The notes under the pieces were generated by a model. That model saw only the letters and a list, made by a program, of their open reading frames with translations, did not search any database and was not told the origin of the DNA. Below, in pieces: positions 10,141 through 18,344 of a stretch of 34,721 nt of DNA; position 1 is the stretch's first letter, and every line of letters begins with the position of its first letter. The stretch is from Asticcacaulis sp. (GTDB taxonomy: Bacteria > Pseudomonadota > Alphaproteobacteria > Caulobacterales > Caulobacteraceae): NCBI RefSeq assembly GCF_027484505.1, contig NZ_JAIXSV010000071.1, forward strand, positions 1 through 34,721, written 5' to 3'. The translations under genes and the position numbers were made by a program.

Positions 10141-11102
10141 GTTAAAATGATCGCGCCGTTGGCGTCTTTTACCGCGTGAATGCCAAATCCGGCGCTCAGG
10201 GCGGACAGAAAATCATCCGGGTTGCGGGTATCAAACCGCCCGCCCAGCCGCAGAGAGGCCAGTTGCGGATCGGCGATGATGATATGACGCGTCAGGTAGC
10301 GGTTATATTCGTCAACCGCCGTGCCCAGCGTCTGTCCGTCGAGTATCAGTTCCCCCTGACGCCAGCCGGCGGTGAACTCAATATCGCCGTCATTGACCTT
10401 GCGCATGCGCGTCGCCGAGCCGGTGGCCATCAGGGCGTGACCGGCGGTAAGGGTCAGGGCCTTGCCGGGCGCGCTGGTGCCGTTATCGCTGAAAATTGCC
10501 GTACGCTCAGGGATAAGTGTGCAGGCGCCCTCAATCACCATCAGGTCCAGCGCTTCACCGCGCAGTCGGGCATTGAGTGTCCCTTCGATCAGCGTCAAGC
10601 GGCCCTTGCCCCCGTTCAGGTGGCACGGGGGCGCGCCCTTGGCAACGCTGATCGCCAGTTCACCACGTTCAAGCCAAACCTGACACGAGGGGCCGATGTC
10701 CCACGAAACGCGGGAGTCGGTATTTACATCGAGACTCAATCCGTTGACCGGGCTTAGACGTTGTCTGTCACCGATACCTGTGTGCACGCGGGCGCGTGCC
10801 AGTGAGGGCAGGAAGATGGCCCCGGCAATACCCGCGGCTGCGAGCCCGCCACCGGCGGCCAGAAACCGGCGTCGGGTGTGGGCTGCGGTAATGGTATCTC
10901 GACGGCGCTGCGGATGGGCTTTTTTGGCGCGATCAATCTGGATGAGTATGCCCGACAAACGGGCAAACGCGGCGGCATGGCGGGGATCAGCAGCGCGCCA
11001 AGCTTCAAACTCATCCCTGTCAGCGGTACCGGAATCCAGACGCGCCTGCCACAGGCTGGCGGTTTCCATGATCTCCTGCCGCGAAGTCTCGCCGGATGTC
11101 AC
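10134..11102 (-). CDS. FecR-family anti-sigma factor, left module
   Basis: This is an inner-membrane anti-sigma regulator of 322 residues. The N-terminal cytoplasmic part carries the DUF4880-like helices (ASLWQARLDSG, then EFEAWRAADPRHAAAFARL). A single membrane segment lies at about residues 84-106, preceded by a twin-arginine-like RRRFLAAGG. The periplasmic FecR domain follows (GDRQRLSPVNGLSLDVNTDSR) with the STN-like C-terminal segment (LGGRFDTRNPDDFLSAL). The GTG start at 11102 has AGGGGA seven bases upstream. It lies 21 bases after the sigma factor stop. By family precedent it holds the sigma factor until the receptor's STN domain reports a bound substrate. The RRRF motif raises the possibility of Tat insertion, known for some FecR proteins. 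Confidence 0.92.
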   Translation of the reverse strand: MTSGETSRQEIMETASLWQARLDSGTADRDEFEAWRAADPRHAAAFARLSGILIQIDRAKKAHPQRRRDTITAAHTRRRFLAAGGGLAAAGIAGAIFLPSLARARVHTGIGDRQRLSPVNGLSLDVNTDSRVSWDIGPSCQVWLERGELAISVAKGAPPCHLNGGKGRLTLIEGTLNARLRGEALDLMVIEGACTLIPERTAIFSDNGTSAPGKALTLTAGHALMATGSATRMRKVNDGDIEFTAGWRQGELILDGQTLGTAVDEYNRYLTRHIIIADPQLASLRLGGRFDTRNPDDFLSALSAGFGIHAVKDANGAIILTK

Positions 11103-11123
11103 GCCGGTTCCCCTGTACTGTTA

Positions 11124-11738
11124 TTAGCGTTTTAATAATCGGGATTGCAGCGCTTGGAAAGGCGTCATTCGCTTCGAACGCGTGGTTTTCAACGGCGATG
11201 ACGCCTCGTCTGCACCGTCAAGACTGTCGGCCAGCAGCACAAGGCCTCGCGCCAGGTGCTTTTCCACGGTCGAGAGGCTTAAGCCCAGCCGGCGGGCTAC
11301 CTCGCGCGGTGGCAGGTCTTCGATGCGGCGCATCACCACCACTTTTCGGCATTGCGCGGGCAGTTGTTGCACCGCGTCAAGCACGCGACTCAGTTCTTCG
11401 CGGTCAGAGACCGTTTCAAAAGCGTCGGGTGACACGTCCATCTGGGTAATCGCGTCCGCTTCAGCCAGTTGTTGCATGGACACCACACGCGAGCGCCGAA
11501 TGCCGTTGATGCCCAGATTGTATACGGTGCGCATCACATAGGCGCGCGGATTGGCGATCTGGCGCCATTTTTCCTGAGATAAAACCTGCGCATAGGCGTC
11601 GTGCACCAGATCACGGGCATTGTCGATTGTTCCGGTCAGACGCACAGCCAGCGACATGTATTGATGTTCGTGAGGAGAAATTTCCTCACAAAACCAACGA
11701 TCTATGTCACGCAACCACGTCAATGCAAACGGCCCCAA
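11124..11738 (-). CDS. FecI-like ECF sigma factor, left module
   Basis: This is an extracytoplasmic-function RNA polymerase sigma factor of about 204 residues. Region 2 spans about 20-85 (RLTGTIDNARDLVHDAYAQV, then NPRAYVMRTVYNL). Region 4 spans about 115-170, with the helix-turn-helix LPPREVARRLGLSLSTVEKH and a basic C-terminal tail. The start is uncertain: the frame is open from a TTG at 11738 (AAGG nearby), with further TTGs at 11723 and 11714; no early ATG exists before residue 28. It opens the left module and diverges from the second sigma gene at 12068. It should activate the receptor operon when released by the FecR protein encoded next to it. Confidence 0.9.
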   Translation of the reverse strand: MGPFALTWLRDIDRWFCEEISPHEHQYMSLAVRLTGTIDNARDLVHDAYAQVLSQEKWRQIANPRAYVMRTVYNLGINGIRRSRVVSMQQLAEADAITQMDVSPDAFETVSDREELSRVLDAVQQLPAQCRKVVVMRRIEDLPPREVARRLGLSLSTVEKHLARGLVLLADSLDGADEASSPLKTTRSKRMTPFQALQSRLLKR

Positions 11739-11851
11739 ACCGGGCCTTGTCGAGCCCTGAAGGTATTTGGCAATGAATTTGAAAGGGCGTCAACTCTGCA
11801 CCCTCGACCTTGTTCCCCCGACTGCCAGGCGTAGGCGGACACCGGAGGGCC

Positions 11852-11889
11852 AGCTTTCGGGGTGGAGTACAGCCTCCCGAAGGCTTTTT
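11852..11889 (+). terminator. terminator-like or attenuator hairpin upstream of the right sigma gene
   Basis: AGCTTTCGGG pairs with CCCGAAGGCT (one G-U pair) across a 14-base loop and runs into TTTTT. No plus-strand gene ends upstream of it, so it would act on a leader transcript or on a small RNA. A competing pairing of GGAGG (11844-11848) with CCTCC near 11873-11877 is possible, the pattern expected of an attenuator. Confidence 0.45.
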
Positions 11890-12010
11890 AGATGTTCGGA
11901 CACACAGGTGCGACCTTGCGCGGCCACCGTTAAAATCCCGGCGAAGTGTCGGGTTTTGCGCAACCGGTGCATCTCTCTTTGTTGGTGCTTGTGCGCCGAC
12001 GGAGAAAAAC

Positions 12011-12020
12011 CTGTCATAAA
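12011..12020 (+). promoter_or_regulatory. PhoB-box-like half-site
   Basis: CTGTCATAAA exactly matches one half of the consensus Pho box, 48 bases before the right sigma factor start. The second, 11-base-offset half is poor on either side, so the match may be chance. It is noted because the operon ends in a phosphoesterase gene. Confidence 0.25.
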
Positions 12021-12067
12021 CGGCGGTTAAGAGGTGCGCCTTGACGATACTCTGGAGGCGGTCCCGC

Positions 12068-12595
12068 ATGTCTGCGGCCCGGTGCACTCACCCTATGGCC
12101 GAAGACTGGGCAGATTTGCGGCAGGCGGTGGCGCGCTACGCGCTAAGCCTTACGCGCCATCGTGACCTTGCCGAGGACATCGCCCAGCAGACCGTGCTCA
12201 AGGCTATTGAGTATCAGCAGTCCAATATCGTCATCAGTATGCACGCACTGGCCTTTCGCATCGCTGGCAATCTGGTGCGTGAGCATTACCGCCGGCAAAA
12301 GCCCCTGGCTGACCTTGAGGCCGCCAGTGAACTGGCGTGCAACAACCCCCTGCCAGATCGGGTTGTCGAAGACCGTGCTGAAACCCGCGCCCTGATGCAG
12401 GTCCTGAACGCTATGCCGCCGTTGCGACGTGACGTGTTTATGCGCCGCCGGATTGAAGGCCAGAGCTGTCAGGAGATAGGCCGCGCCTTGGGCCTTAATC
12501 CCAAGGCTGTCGAAAAGCACATTACCAGAGCGCTGATGGATTTGCAGGTGGCCCGGCAACGCTGGCGGGCCCGACACGAGGAGGGGAACCAATGA
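12068..12595 (+). CDS. FecI-like ECF sigma factor, right module
   Basis: This is an ECF sigma factor of 175 residues. Region 2 begins near the N-terminus (YALSLTRHRDLAEDIAQQTV, then HALAFRIAGNLVREHYRR). Region 4 carries MPPLRRDVFMRRRIEGQSCQ followed by the helix-turn-helix EIGRALGLNPKAVEKHI. The ATG at 12068 is preferred because GGAGG stands nine bases before it; an in-frame TTG at 12041 lies upstream of that site. Its stop overlaps the FecR start (ATGA), implying coupled translation of the sigma factor and its antagonist. It should direct transcription of the receptor at 13645. Confidence 0.93.
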   Translation: MSAARCTHPMAEDWADLRQAVARYALSLTRHRDLAEDIAQQTVLKAIEYQQSNIVISMHALAFRIAGNLVREHYRRQKPLADLEAASELACNNPLPDRVVEDRAETRALMQVLNAMPPLRRDVFMRRRIEGQSCQEIGRALGLNPKAVEKHITRALMDLQVARQRWRARHEEGNQ

Positions 12596-13527
12596 TCCAT
12601 GCAGCGGACGCTGAAACCCCTGAAATGCAGGCGGCATACTGGGTCGCCGTCATGTCCGAACCGGATGTGCCGCCGCATGTCGAGCGTCAGTTTGAACTGT
12701 GGATGAGCGCTGCGCCGGAACACGCGGGCCTTTATGCCGACTGTCTGGCCGCCTATGACGCCCCAGCCTTGGGTAAGGCCCTGACACAGGTGCGGGCTCA
12801 GAGTGGGCGGCCTTGGCTGCCCTACTCGGCGGCAGCAGCGGCGGTGCTGGTCACCGGGCTGATCGGTTGGGGCGTTTGGAGCCTCAGACCGCCATCGGCC
12901 GAACCGGCGCATCTGATGGCGCTGACCACCGGTCCCGGTGAGCACCTGAGCGCACCGTTACCCGACGGAACGCGCATCGAACTGAGCGGCGGCACTGAGT
13001 TGAAAATCCGTTATGGGACGAAGCGTCGCGTCGTGGAGATGCTGCGCGGTGAAGCCTATTTTGACGTGGCCCATGATGTGGCCCGCCCCTTTGTTATCGC
13101 TGCGCACAAGACCGAGATCGAGGTCGTAGGAACGGCCTTCAACACGGATCTTCTGCCCGAAGGTGCGGAGGTCTCGGTCTATCGCGGTCATGTCCGCGTC
13201 CGTGACGCGGGGCAGACCCACGACCTGCTTGCCGGAGATCGCTTCACCGCCGCGGGCACACCCCCGCTGTCGCATTTCGATGCATCGGCGGAACCCGACT
13301 GGCGATCCGGCTGGTTCGAGGCGGACGCCGTGCCGCTCAGCCGTCTGGTGGAAGAGATCAACCGCTTCTCCAAGGTGCCGGTGCGCCTGCGCCACGCCGC
13401 GACAGGCCGGGTAATCGTCTCCGGGCGCTATCACCTGTCAGACCCCGATCTGGTCCTTAAGGCGCTCGAAAATGGCTACGACATCCGCGTCACACGTACC
13501 GGTGACATGATCCTTCTGGATAGGTGA
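12592..13527 (+). CDS. FecR-family anti-sigma factor, right module
   Basis: This is a 311-residue membrane anti-sigma factor. The N-terminal cytoplasmic domain includes EPDVPPHVERQFELWMSAAP and EHAGLYADCLAAYDA. One membrane helix covers about residues 77-100. The periplasmic FecR domain starts near GPGEHLSAPLPDGTRIELS and includes LRGEAYFDVAHD. The C-terminal STN-like segment follows (VPVRLRHAATGRVIVSGRY). Unlike the left-module protein it has no twin-arginine motif before the membrane helix. It overlaps the sigma gene by four bases and precedes the receptor by 117 bases. Confidence 0.93.
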   Translation: MIHAADAETPEMQAAYWVAVMSEPDVPPHVERQFELWMSAAPEHAGLYADCLAAYDAPALGKALTQVRAQSGRPWLPYSAAAAAVLVTGLIGWGVWSLRPPSAEPAHLMALTTGPGEHLSAPLPDGTRIELSGGTELKIRYGTKRRVVEMLRGEAYFDVAHDVARPFVIAAHKTEIEVVGTAFNTDLLPEGAEVSVYRGHVRVRDAGQTHDLLAGDRFTAAGTPPLSHFDASAEPDWRSGWFEADAVPLSRLVEEINRFSKVPVRLRHAATGRVIVSGRYHLSDPDLVLKALENGYDIRVTRTGDMILLDR

Positions 13528-13550
13528 TATAAAATTGACGCTTAAAATAC

Positions 13551-13571
13551 ATAATTAATTCATATAATTAT
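13551..13571. repeat. AT-only palindrome upstream of the right TonB receptor
   Basis: ATAATTA and TAATTAT form a perfect 7-bp inverted repeat with a 7-base spacer in an AT-rich island 24 bases after the FecR stop. The left module has a similar island at the same junction (10126-10140). It could be a repressor site or promoter element for the receptor gene. Confidence 0.5.
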
Positions 13572-13644
13572 TTGTCGGGCCGGGACTGTCCTTCGCATCT
13601 TTCCCTTAAGCGGGCCGTGGGGGCCGCGTGAGTGGAGAGATAAG

Positions 13645-16600
13645 GTGAAGACGAAACTGAAACTGATCTGCGGCCTGTCGGTGATGGCTTTGGGGGTATT
13701 CGGCGCGCTGGTGCCGGCTGAGGGTCTGGCTCAGCCCGCTGCGCGGGCGGCGCAGACCTTTAACATCAAGGCGAAGGCCCTGTCGGGCGCGCTCAATGAT
13801 TTTTCGCGTCAGTCGGGCCTTCAGGTCGTGGCCGATCCGATGCTGCTGAAGGGTAAGACGGGCAGGGCCGTCGCCGGGACCCTGACGCCGCGCGCCGCAT
13901 TGGACGCGCTGCTGGCCGGGACCGGTTTGAGCGCCGATATTCGCGACGGTTCGGTCATTTTGCGCAAGGCCGCTTCGACGGTCGCGCCCCCTGCGCCGGT
14001 CGCGGCTATCGACGAAGCTCCCGAAACCGTCGTGGTGCGCGGCTATCGCAAAGCCATGCTCGACTCGCTGGAAGACAAGCGCCGCAACAAGAACGTATCC
14101 GATCGCGTCAGCGCCGATGACATGGGCCGTCTGCCGGTTGAAAACGTCGCCGAAGCGCTTGCCAAGGTGCCAGGGGTTAATGCCGTGCGTGACGCGCGTA
14201 CTGGTGAAGGCGACCGCATCACGGTGCGTGGCCTTTCGACCGAACTGAACAACTACACCATGAACGGCGTCAAGATGTCGGGGGCCGGGTCGCGCGATGC
14301 GCAGTTCTATCGCGGCGTCCGTCTCAGCTTCCTGCCGCCCGAAGGCATTGCGGGCATCACGGTGCACAAGACCATTATGCCGAACATGGACGGCGATGCG
14401 CTGGGTGGCACGGTGGAAATCGACACCCCTACGGCTTTCAATGTGAAGCCCCTGTTCTTCGGTCTGTCGGTGCAGGGTGCGGTGATGGACAAGTTCGAAA
14501 ACCCGATCTCAGGCAAGGCCGCCGTCTCTTTCGGGCGTCAGTTCTCTGACCGTCTGGGCCTGTTTGTTACCGCCTCCTACGCCAAGCGCAAGACGCAGTT
14601 CGAGGAGAATGGCGGCGATGGCGACTCGCAGCCGCGCACCTGGTATTCGAACTCGGAGACGCTGGACGCCAACCTCAATGACTTCGTCTTCCGCGGTATG
14701 CAGATTGCCACCGGGCATACCGAAATCGAGCGCAAGGGCATCAATTCCTCACTCGACTGGCGCGGAACAGACCATGACTTCCACCTGCGTGGCACCTATA
14801 ACGAATATAAGGAAAAGGAATTTTCCACACGGCTGAATTTCCGCAATGATACGGCCAAATTCTCGACGCGCCTGTCTCAGGTCAATAAAGCGGACAAGAC
14901 GCTGAAAACGCCGGACCAGATGATCATTGGCTCGGACAGCCGCGGTAACATCTATGGCTATACGACGGCGCAGATCGTGGATCGCGACAAGGACGGCGTA
15001 ATCACTGACAAGGACAAGTCCACCAAGTCGCTCTATTCGCTCGACGGTGCGTCTGGCGTGTGGGACCCGCAGGGCTTCCGCCTGCGCCGCTTCTGGGAAG
15101 GCAGCTATTCCACCGGCCTGCTGTCGTCGTTGAATTTCGGCGGCAAGAGCCGTTTTGGCAAGCTCACCCTCGATTATGACCTTTCCACCTCGCAATCGGA
15201 GGATCAGGCCGATGGTGAGTACGAACTGGAATTCCGTTCAGACATGTATCACTGGCTCGGCAATAACGGGGTCAGCGTCGATAACAGCGCGGATTCGCGC
15301 TATCCGAAATGGGGGCTCAATGCCGCCGGCCTGAAGGCGGTGCAGGACCCGTCCAACTACGCCTTTTCCGGGTTGGAAGCCGGGGTGTCTTCGGTCAAGG
15401 AAGACCTGAAACAGGCGCAGATCAACCTGACCTATGAATTCGATCACCCCTATCTGCGTACCGTGAAGGGCGGGGCCAAGATCTACAAGTCCGAGCGTAC
15501 CAAGTTCGAAGGCTCTTTCCTCAACCTCGACAATGATGGGACTCTGGCGGATTTTGTCGCCTTCTACGGCAAGCCGGTCGATAGCCTGTTCGATGGACAG
15601 TACAGCGGGGATTATCGCCTCGGCATCGTGCTGGACGATGACAAGATGCTGGCCGAACTGGGTCGCGCCACAGCGGGCACCTCGACCTTTTTCAAAGGTG
15701 ATGCCCTGACCCCGGATGAGGCGACCATCTCAGACGAAGACAGCTTTGGCTTTGATGAAAAGGTCACCGCCGCCTACGCCATGGCGGAGGCCCAGTTTGG
15801 CAAGCTGAACCTGATCAGTGGGGTGCGTGTAGAAAAGACCGAGAACCTCGTCCGCGCGTGGATGATGGACCCGAAACGCGGCAACCAGTATTCGGCCACC
15901 GAAAGCGAATTCACCAACGTCCTGCCGTCGATCCACGCCAATTACCGCGTGCGCCCCGATGTCATTTTGCGCGGCGCCATCTGGACCAGCTTTGCACGTC
16001 CGGACATCGCCCGCATGAGTTCCGCCGAAGAATACAGCTACAACACCGATCCGGACGGCAACGGCAAGCAGAACCCCGTCGCCGAGTGGCTGCTGGTGGC
16101 CATAGAAAAGGGCAATCCCGATCTGAAACCAATGAAGGCGACGAACTTCGACCTGTCGCTGGAATGGTATAACGGCAAGACCGGTGCCTATTCGGTGGCG
16201 ACCTATTATAAGGATATCCGCAACTTCCTGTTCCGCTCGTCCTCGTCCAATATCCGTAACGGCACGGCCGGCGAAAACGAAGACCCGAACGGCGTCCTGA
16301 TCACCATGGCCAATAATGGCAAGAAGGCCAGGGTGCAGGGCGTGGAACTGAGCGCCCGTCAGGTCTTTTACTGGCTGCCGTCGCCTTTCGATGGTCTGGG
16401 CGTGGCGTTTAACGGCACCTTCCAGACCTCTGAGGCGGTGACCGGCATCAACTGGCACCCCGATGGCTACAAGCTGCCGCTGATGGAGACGCCGGAGCGG
16501 GTCTATAATCTGGAGATGTTCTATGAAAAATACGGCTGGGAGGCCTATCTGGCCGTCAACCATCAGTCGGAAATGCTCGATGGCATTCAGGATTTCGGCA

Positions 16601-16803
16601 ACAACCCCTACCAGCAGGACTATACCTTCGTGGACCTGAACCTGCGCAAGGACATCACGAAGAACGCCAAGCTGAGCCTCAACGTCCAGAACATGTTCGA
16701 CGAACATACCTACTGGCTGTCCTACGGTCCGACCGAGGCGTCTTCGCGCGCCTTCGTCAAGAATGGCCGTACCGTCTCGCTCAGCTTCAACTGGCTCTAC
16801 TGA
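13645..16803 (+). CDS. TonB-dependent receptor of the Caulobacter type with STN domain, right module
   Basis: This is an outer-membrane transporter of 1052 residues. After a signal peptide (to about residue 30) comes an STN signalling domain at about 38-110 (FNIKAKALSGALNDFSRQSG). The plug at about 130-250 has the wording characteristic of the Caulobacter-type receptor family: DRVSADDMGRLPVENVAEAL, then ITVRGLSTELNNYTMNG. The barrel ends in a typical terminal aromatic strand (SLSFNWLY). The GTG start at 13645 has GGAGAG upstream. It follows its own sigma and FecR genes and precedes a phosphoesterase. A phosphorylated organic compound is a reasonable substrate guess, but the sequence does not prove it. 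Confidence 0.94.
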   Translation: MKTKLKLICGLSVMALGVFGALVPAEGLAQPAARAAQTFNIKAKALSGALNDFSRQSGLQVVADPMLLKGKTGRAVAGTLTPRAALDALLAGTGLSADIRDGSVILRKAASTVAPPAPVAAIDEAPETVVVRGYRKAMLDSLEDKRRNKNVSDRVSADDMGRLPVENVAEALAKVPGVNAVRDARTGEGDRITVRGLSTELNNYTMNGVKMSGAGSRDAQFYRGVRLSFLPPEGIAGITVHKTIMPNMDGDALGGTVEIDTPTAFNVKPLFFGLSVQGAVMDKFENPISGKAAVSFGRQFSDRLGLFVTASYAKRKTQFEENGGDGDSQPRTWYSNSETLDANLNDFVFRGMQIATGHTEIERKGINSSLDWRGTDHDFHLRGTYNEYKEKEFSTRLNFRNDTAKFSTRLSQVNKADKTLKTPDQMIIGSDSRGNIYGYTTAQIVDRDKDGVITDKDKSTKSLYSLDGASGVWDPQGFRLRRFWEGSYSTGLLSSLNFGGKSRFGKLTLDYDLSTSQSEDQADGEYELEFRSDMYHWLGNNGVSVDNSADSRYPKWGLNAAGLKAVQDPSNYAFSGLEAGVSSVKEDLKQAQINLTYEFDHPYLRTVKGGAKIYKSERTKFEGSFLNLDNDGTLADFVAFYGKPVDSLFDGQYSGDYRLGIVLDDDKMLAELGRATAGTSTFFKGDALTPDEATISDEDSFGFDEKVTAAYAMAEAQFGKLNLISGVRVEKTENLVRAWMMDPKRGNQYSATESEFTNVLPSIHANYRVRPDVILRGAIWTSFARPDIARMSSAEEYSYNTDPDGNGKQNPVAEWLLVAIEKGNPDLKPMKATNFDLSLEWYNGKTGAYSVATYYKDIRNFLFRSSSSNIRNGTAGENEDPNGVLITMANNGKKARVQGVELSARQVFYWLPSPFDGLGVAFNGTFQTSEAVTGINWHPDGYKLPLMETPERVYNLEMFYEKYGWEAYLAVNHQSEMLDGIQDFGNNPYQQDYTFVDLNLRKDITKNAKLSLNVQNMFDEHTYWLSYGPTEASSRAFVKNGRTVSLSFNWLY

Positions 16804-16814
16804 ACCGGAAACCC

Positions 16815-16841
16815 GCAGACCTCTCCGGGGGAGAGGTCTGC
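16815..16841 (+). other. intercistronic hairpin between TonB receptor and phosphoesterase
   Basis: GCAGACCTCTCC pairs perfectly with GGAGAGGTCTGC around a GGG loop. No T-run follows (CTGTTA), so it is more likely an mRNA-stabilising or processing hairpin than a full terminator. It would let the receptor and the enzyme be made in different amounts from one transcript. Confidence 0.8.
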
Positions 16842-16862
16842 CTGTTATCTCAAGGAAAACCC

Positions 16863-18224
16863 ATGCGATTGCCTTTGATTGCGGCTGTGTCGTGGCTGGC
16901 TCTGGTGGCCGTGGCCTCCGCACAGGTCCCTGTGCTTGAACCGCTCGCCCAGGCAACTGTTCAGCCTGAGCGTATCATTCTCAACCTGACGGCAGACCCG
17001 CAGCATGAAATGGCCATCACCTGGCGTCAGGCGGCCAACAGCGCGCCGGGCAGGGTGCAATATGCCGTTTCCGAAGCGGGCCCTGACTTCGTGACCCGCA
17101 CCACCGAGGTCGCGGCCCAAAGCGAGACCCTGACCCTTGATGTGCAGGAACAGGCGGGGTTTCAGGCCACTTATAATTCCATTGTTCTCAAAGGGCTGAA
17201 GCCTTCGACGCGCTACGTCTATCGCGTTGGCGATGGCACGCACTGGTCGGAATGGTTCCAGTTTTCAACCGCTGGAAAACCGGGTGAAAAGTTCAGCTTC
17301 ATCTATCTGGGCGACGCCCAGAACAATGTGCTGGAGCACTGGTCGCGCGTCCTGCGGGAAGCGCTGCGCGAAGATGGCAAGGCGGCCTTTATGCTGCACG
17401 CCGGTGACCTGATCAATCGCCACAGCGCCGACAAGGAGTGGGGCGAATGGTTCGCCGCCGGCGGCTTTATCCACGCCCAGACGCCTTCGATCATGACGCC
17501 GGGCAACCACGAATATGGTCGCCCCGTTGACGACACAGGCGCGCGCCTGTCGCCGCAGTGGCGGGCGCAATATACCCTGCCCGAAAACGGCCCCGAAGGC
17601 CGCGCTAAGCTGAAGGAAACCGCCTTCTACGTTGATTATCAAGGGGTACGCCTTATCTCAGTCGATGCCCCGCTTCTGCATGGCGATGAGGCCGAACGCG
17701 CGGCGCAGGTGGCATGGCTGGACAATATTCTGGCGCACAATCCGAACCGCTGGACCATAATCAGCCTGCACTTCCCGCTCTATTCGTCAGAACCAGACCG
17801 CGATAACCCGCGGGTGCGCGAAGCGCTCAAGCCCCTGATTGACAAGTATAAGGTCGATCTCCTGCTGCAGGGGCACGATCACGGCTACGCCAGAGGCGCC
17901 GCCCCGACGCCCAATGGCGAAACGCGCCCGGACGACGACGCCACCATCTATGTCGTTTCCGTCGCGGGCCCTAAGATGTATGCCGTCTCCGATCTCACCT
18001 GGGCTGACCGCAAGGCGTCGCGCACACAGTTGTTCCAGTTGCTGAGCGTCGAAGGCGATCGACTGACCTATAAGGCCTACACCGCCAATGGTGTGCTTTA
18101 TGACGCCTTCGCCCTCCAAAAGGATAAGGCGGGTCGCAAAACCCGTGTTGAGATGAAACCGGGGACGCCGGAACTCTGGGTGCCGGGCAAAGAGAAAAAG
18201 GCAAACGGCGATCTGGCGCAGTGA
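16863..18224 (+). CDS. exported metallophosphoesterase, purple-acid-phosphatase-like
   Basis: This is an exported binuclear-metal phosphoesterase of 453 residues. A signal peptide (cleavage near ASA-QVP, residue 20) is followed by a fibronectin-III-like N-terminal domain (about 30-138, ending LKPSTRYVYRVGDG). The catalytic domain has ligand motifs GD151, GD182, GN215-H216-E, H303 (LHFPLY) and GH338-D-H340. The residue after GDLI is N185, where true purple acid phosphatases have the iron-binding Tyr (GDxxY), so it is probably not a purple enzyme in the strict sense. The ATG follows AAGGA by seven bases. As last gene of the right module it probably releases phosphate or processes the receptor's substrate in the periplasm. 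The natural substrate is unknown. Confidence 0.9.
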   Translation: MRLPLIAAVSWLALVAVASAQVPVLEPLAQATVQPERIILNLTADPQHEMAITWRQAANSAPGRVQYAVSEAGPDFVTRTTEVAAQSETLTLDVQEQAGFQATYNSIVLKGLKPSTRYVYRVGDGTHWSEWFQFSTAGKPGEKFSFIYLGDAQNNVLEHWSRVLREALREDGKAAFMLHAGDLINRHSADKEWGEWFAAGGFIHAQTPSIMTPGNHEYGRPVDDTGARLSPQWRAQYTLPENGPEGRAKLKETAFYVDYQGVRLISVDAPLLHGDEAERAAQVAWLDNILAHNPNRWTIISLHFPLYSSEPDRDNPRVREALKPLIDKYKVDLLLQGHDHGYARGAAPTPNGETRPDDDATIYVVSVAGPKMYAVSDLTWADRKASRTQLFQLLSVEGDRLTYKAYTANGVLYDAFALQKDKAGRKTRVEMKPGTPELWVPGKEKKANGDLAQ

Positions 18225-18344
18225 GCCCTGTGAAGACTCTGCGGGGTTTGCGACCTTTAAATCGCCCAATGCTTCTGGTGATTGTGAATAATTTTCAATA
18301 TATCATGGGCTTACAGGTAGTATTTCACAAACGTCATTGGCATT

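Larger units (their letters stand above)
11739..12067. other. shared divergent control region between the two sigma operons
   Basis: These 329 bases separate two ECF sigma genes pointing outward, so promoters for both modules should lie here. No credible gene is present; the short open frames on both strands are GC-driven and overlap each other. It contains a terminator-like hairpin (11852-11889) and a PhoB-type half-site (12011-12020). Clear -35/-10 pairs could not be assigned. Confidence 0.7.

Noticed and set aside
15730-16956. 408-residue open frame antisense to the right TonB receptor
   Set aside because: It is a shadow of the receptor's codon pattern, with no recognisable motif or ribosome site.
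18270-18300. Inverted repeat TTGTGAA/TTTTCAA between the phosphoesterase and arsR genes
   Set aside because: It lies between two convergent 3' ends, has a mismatch and no promoter context; likely chance in AT-rich DNA.
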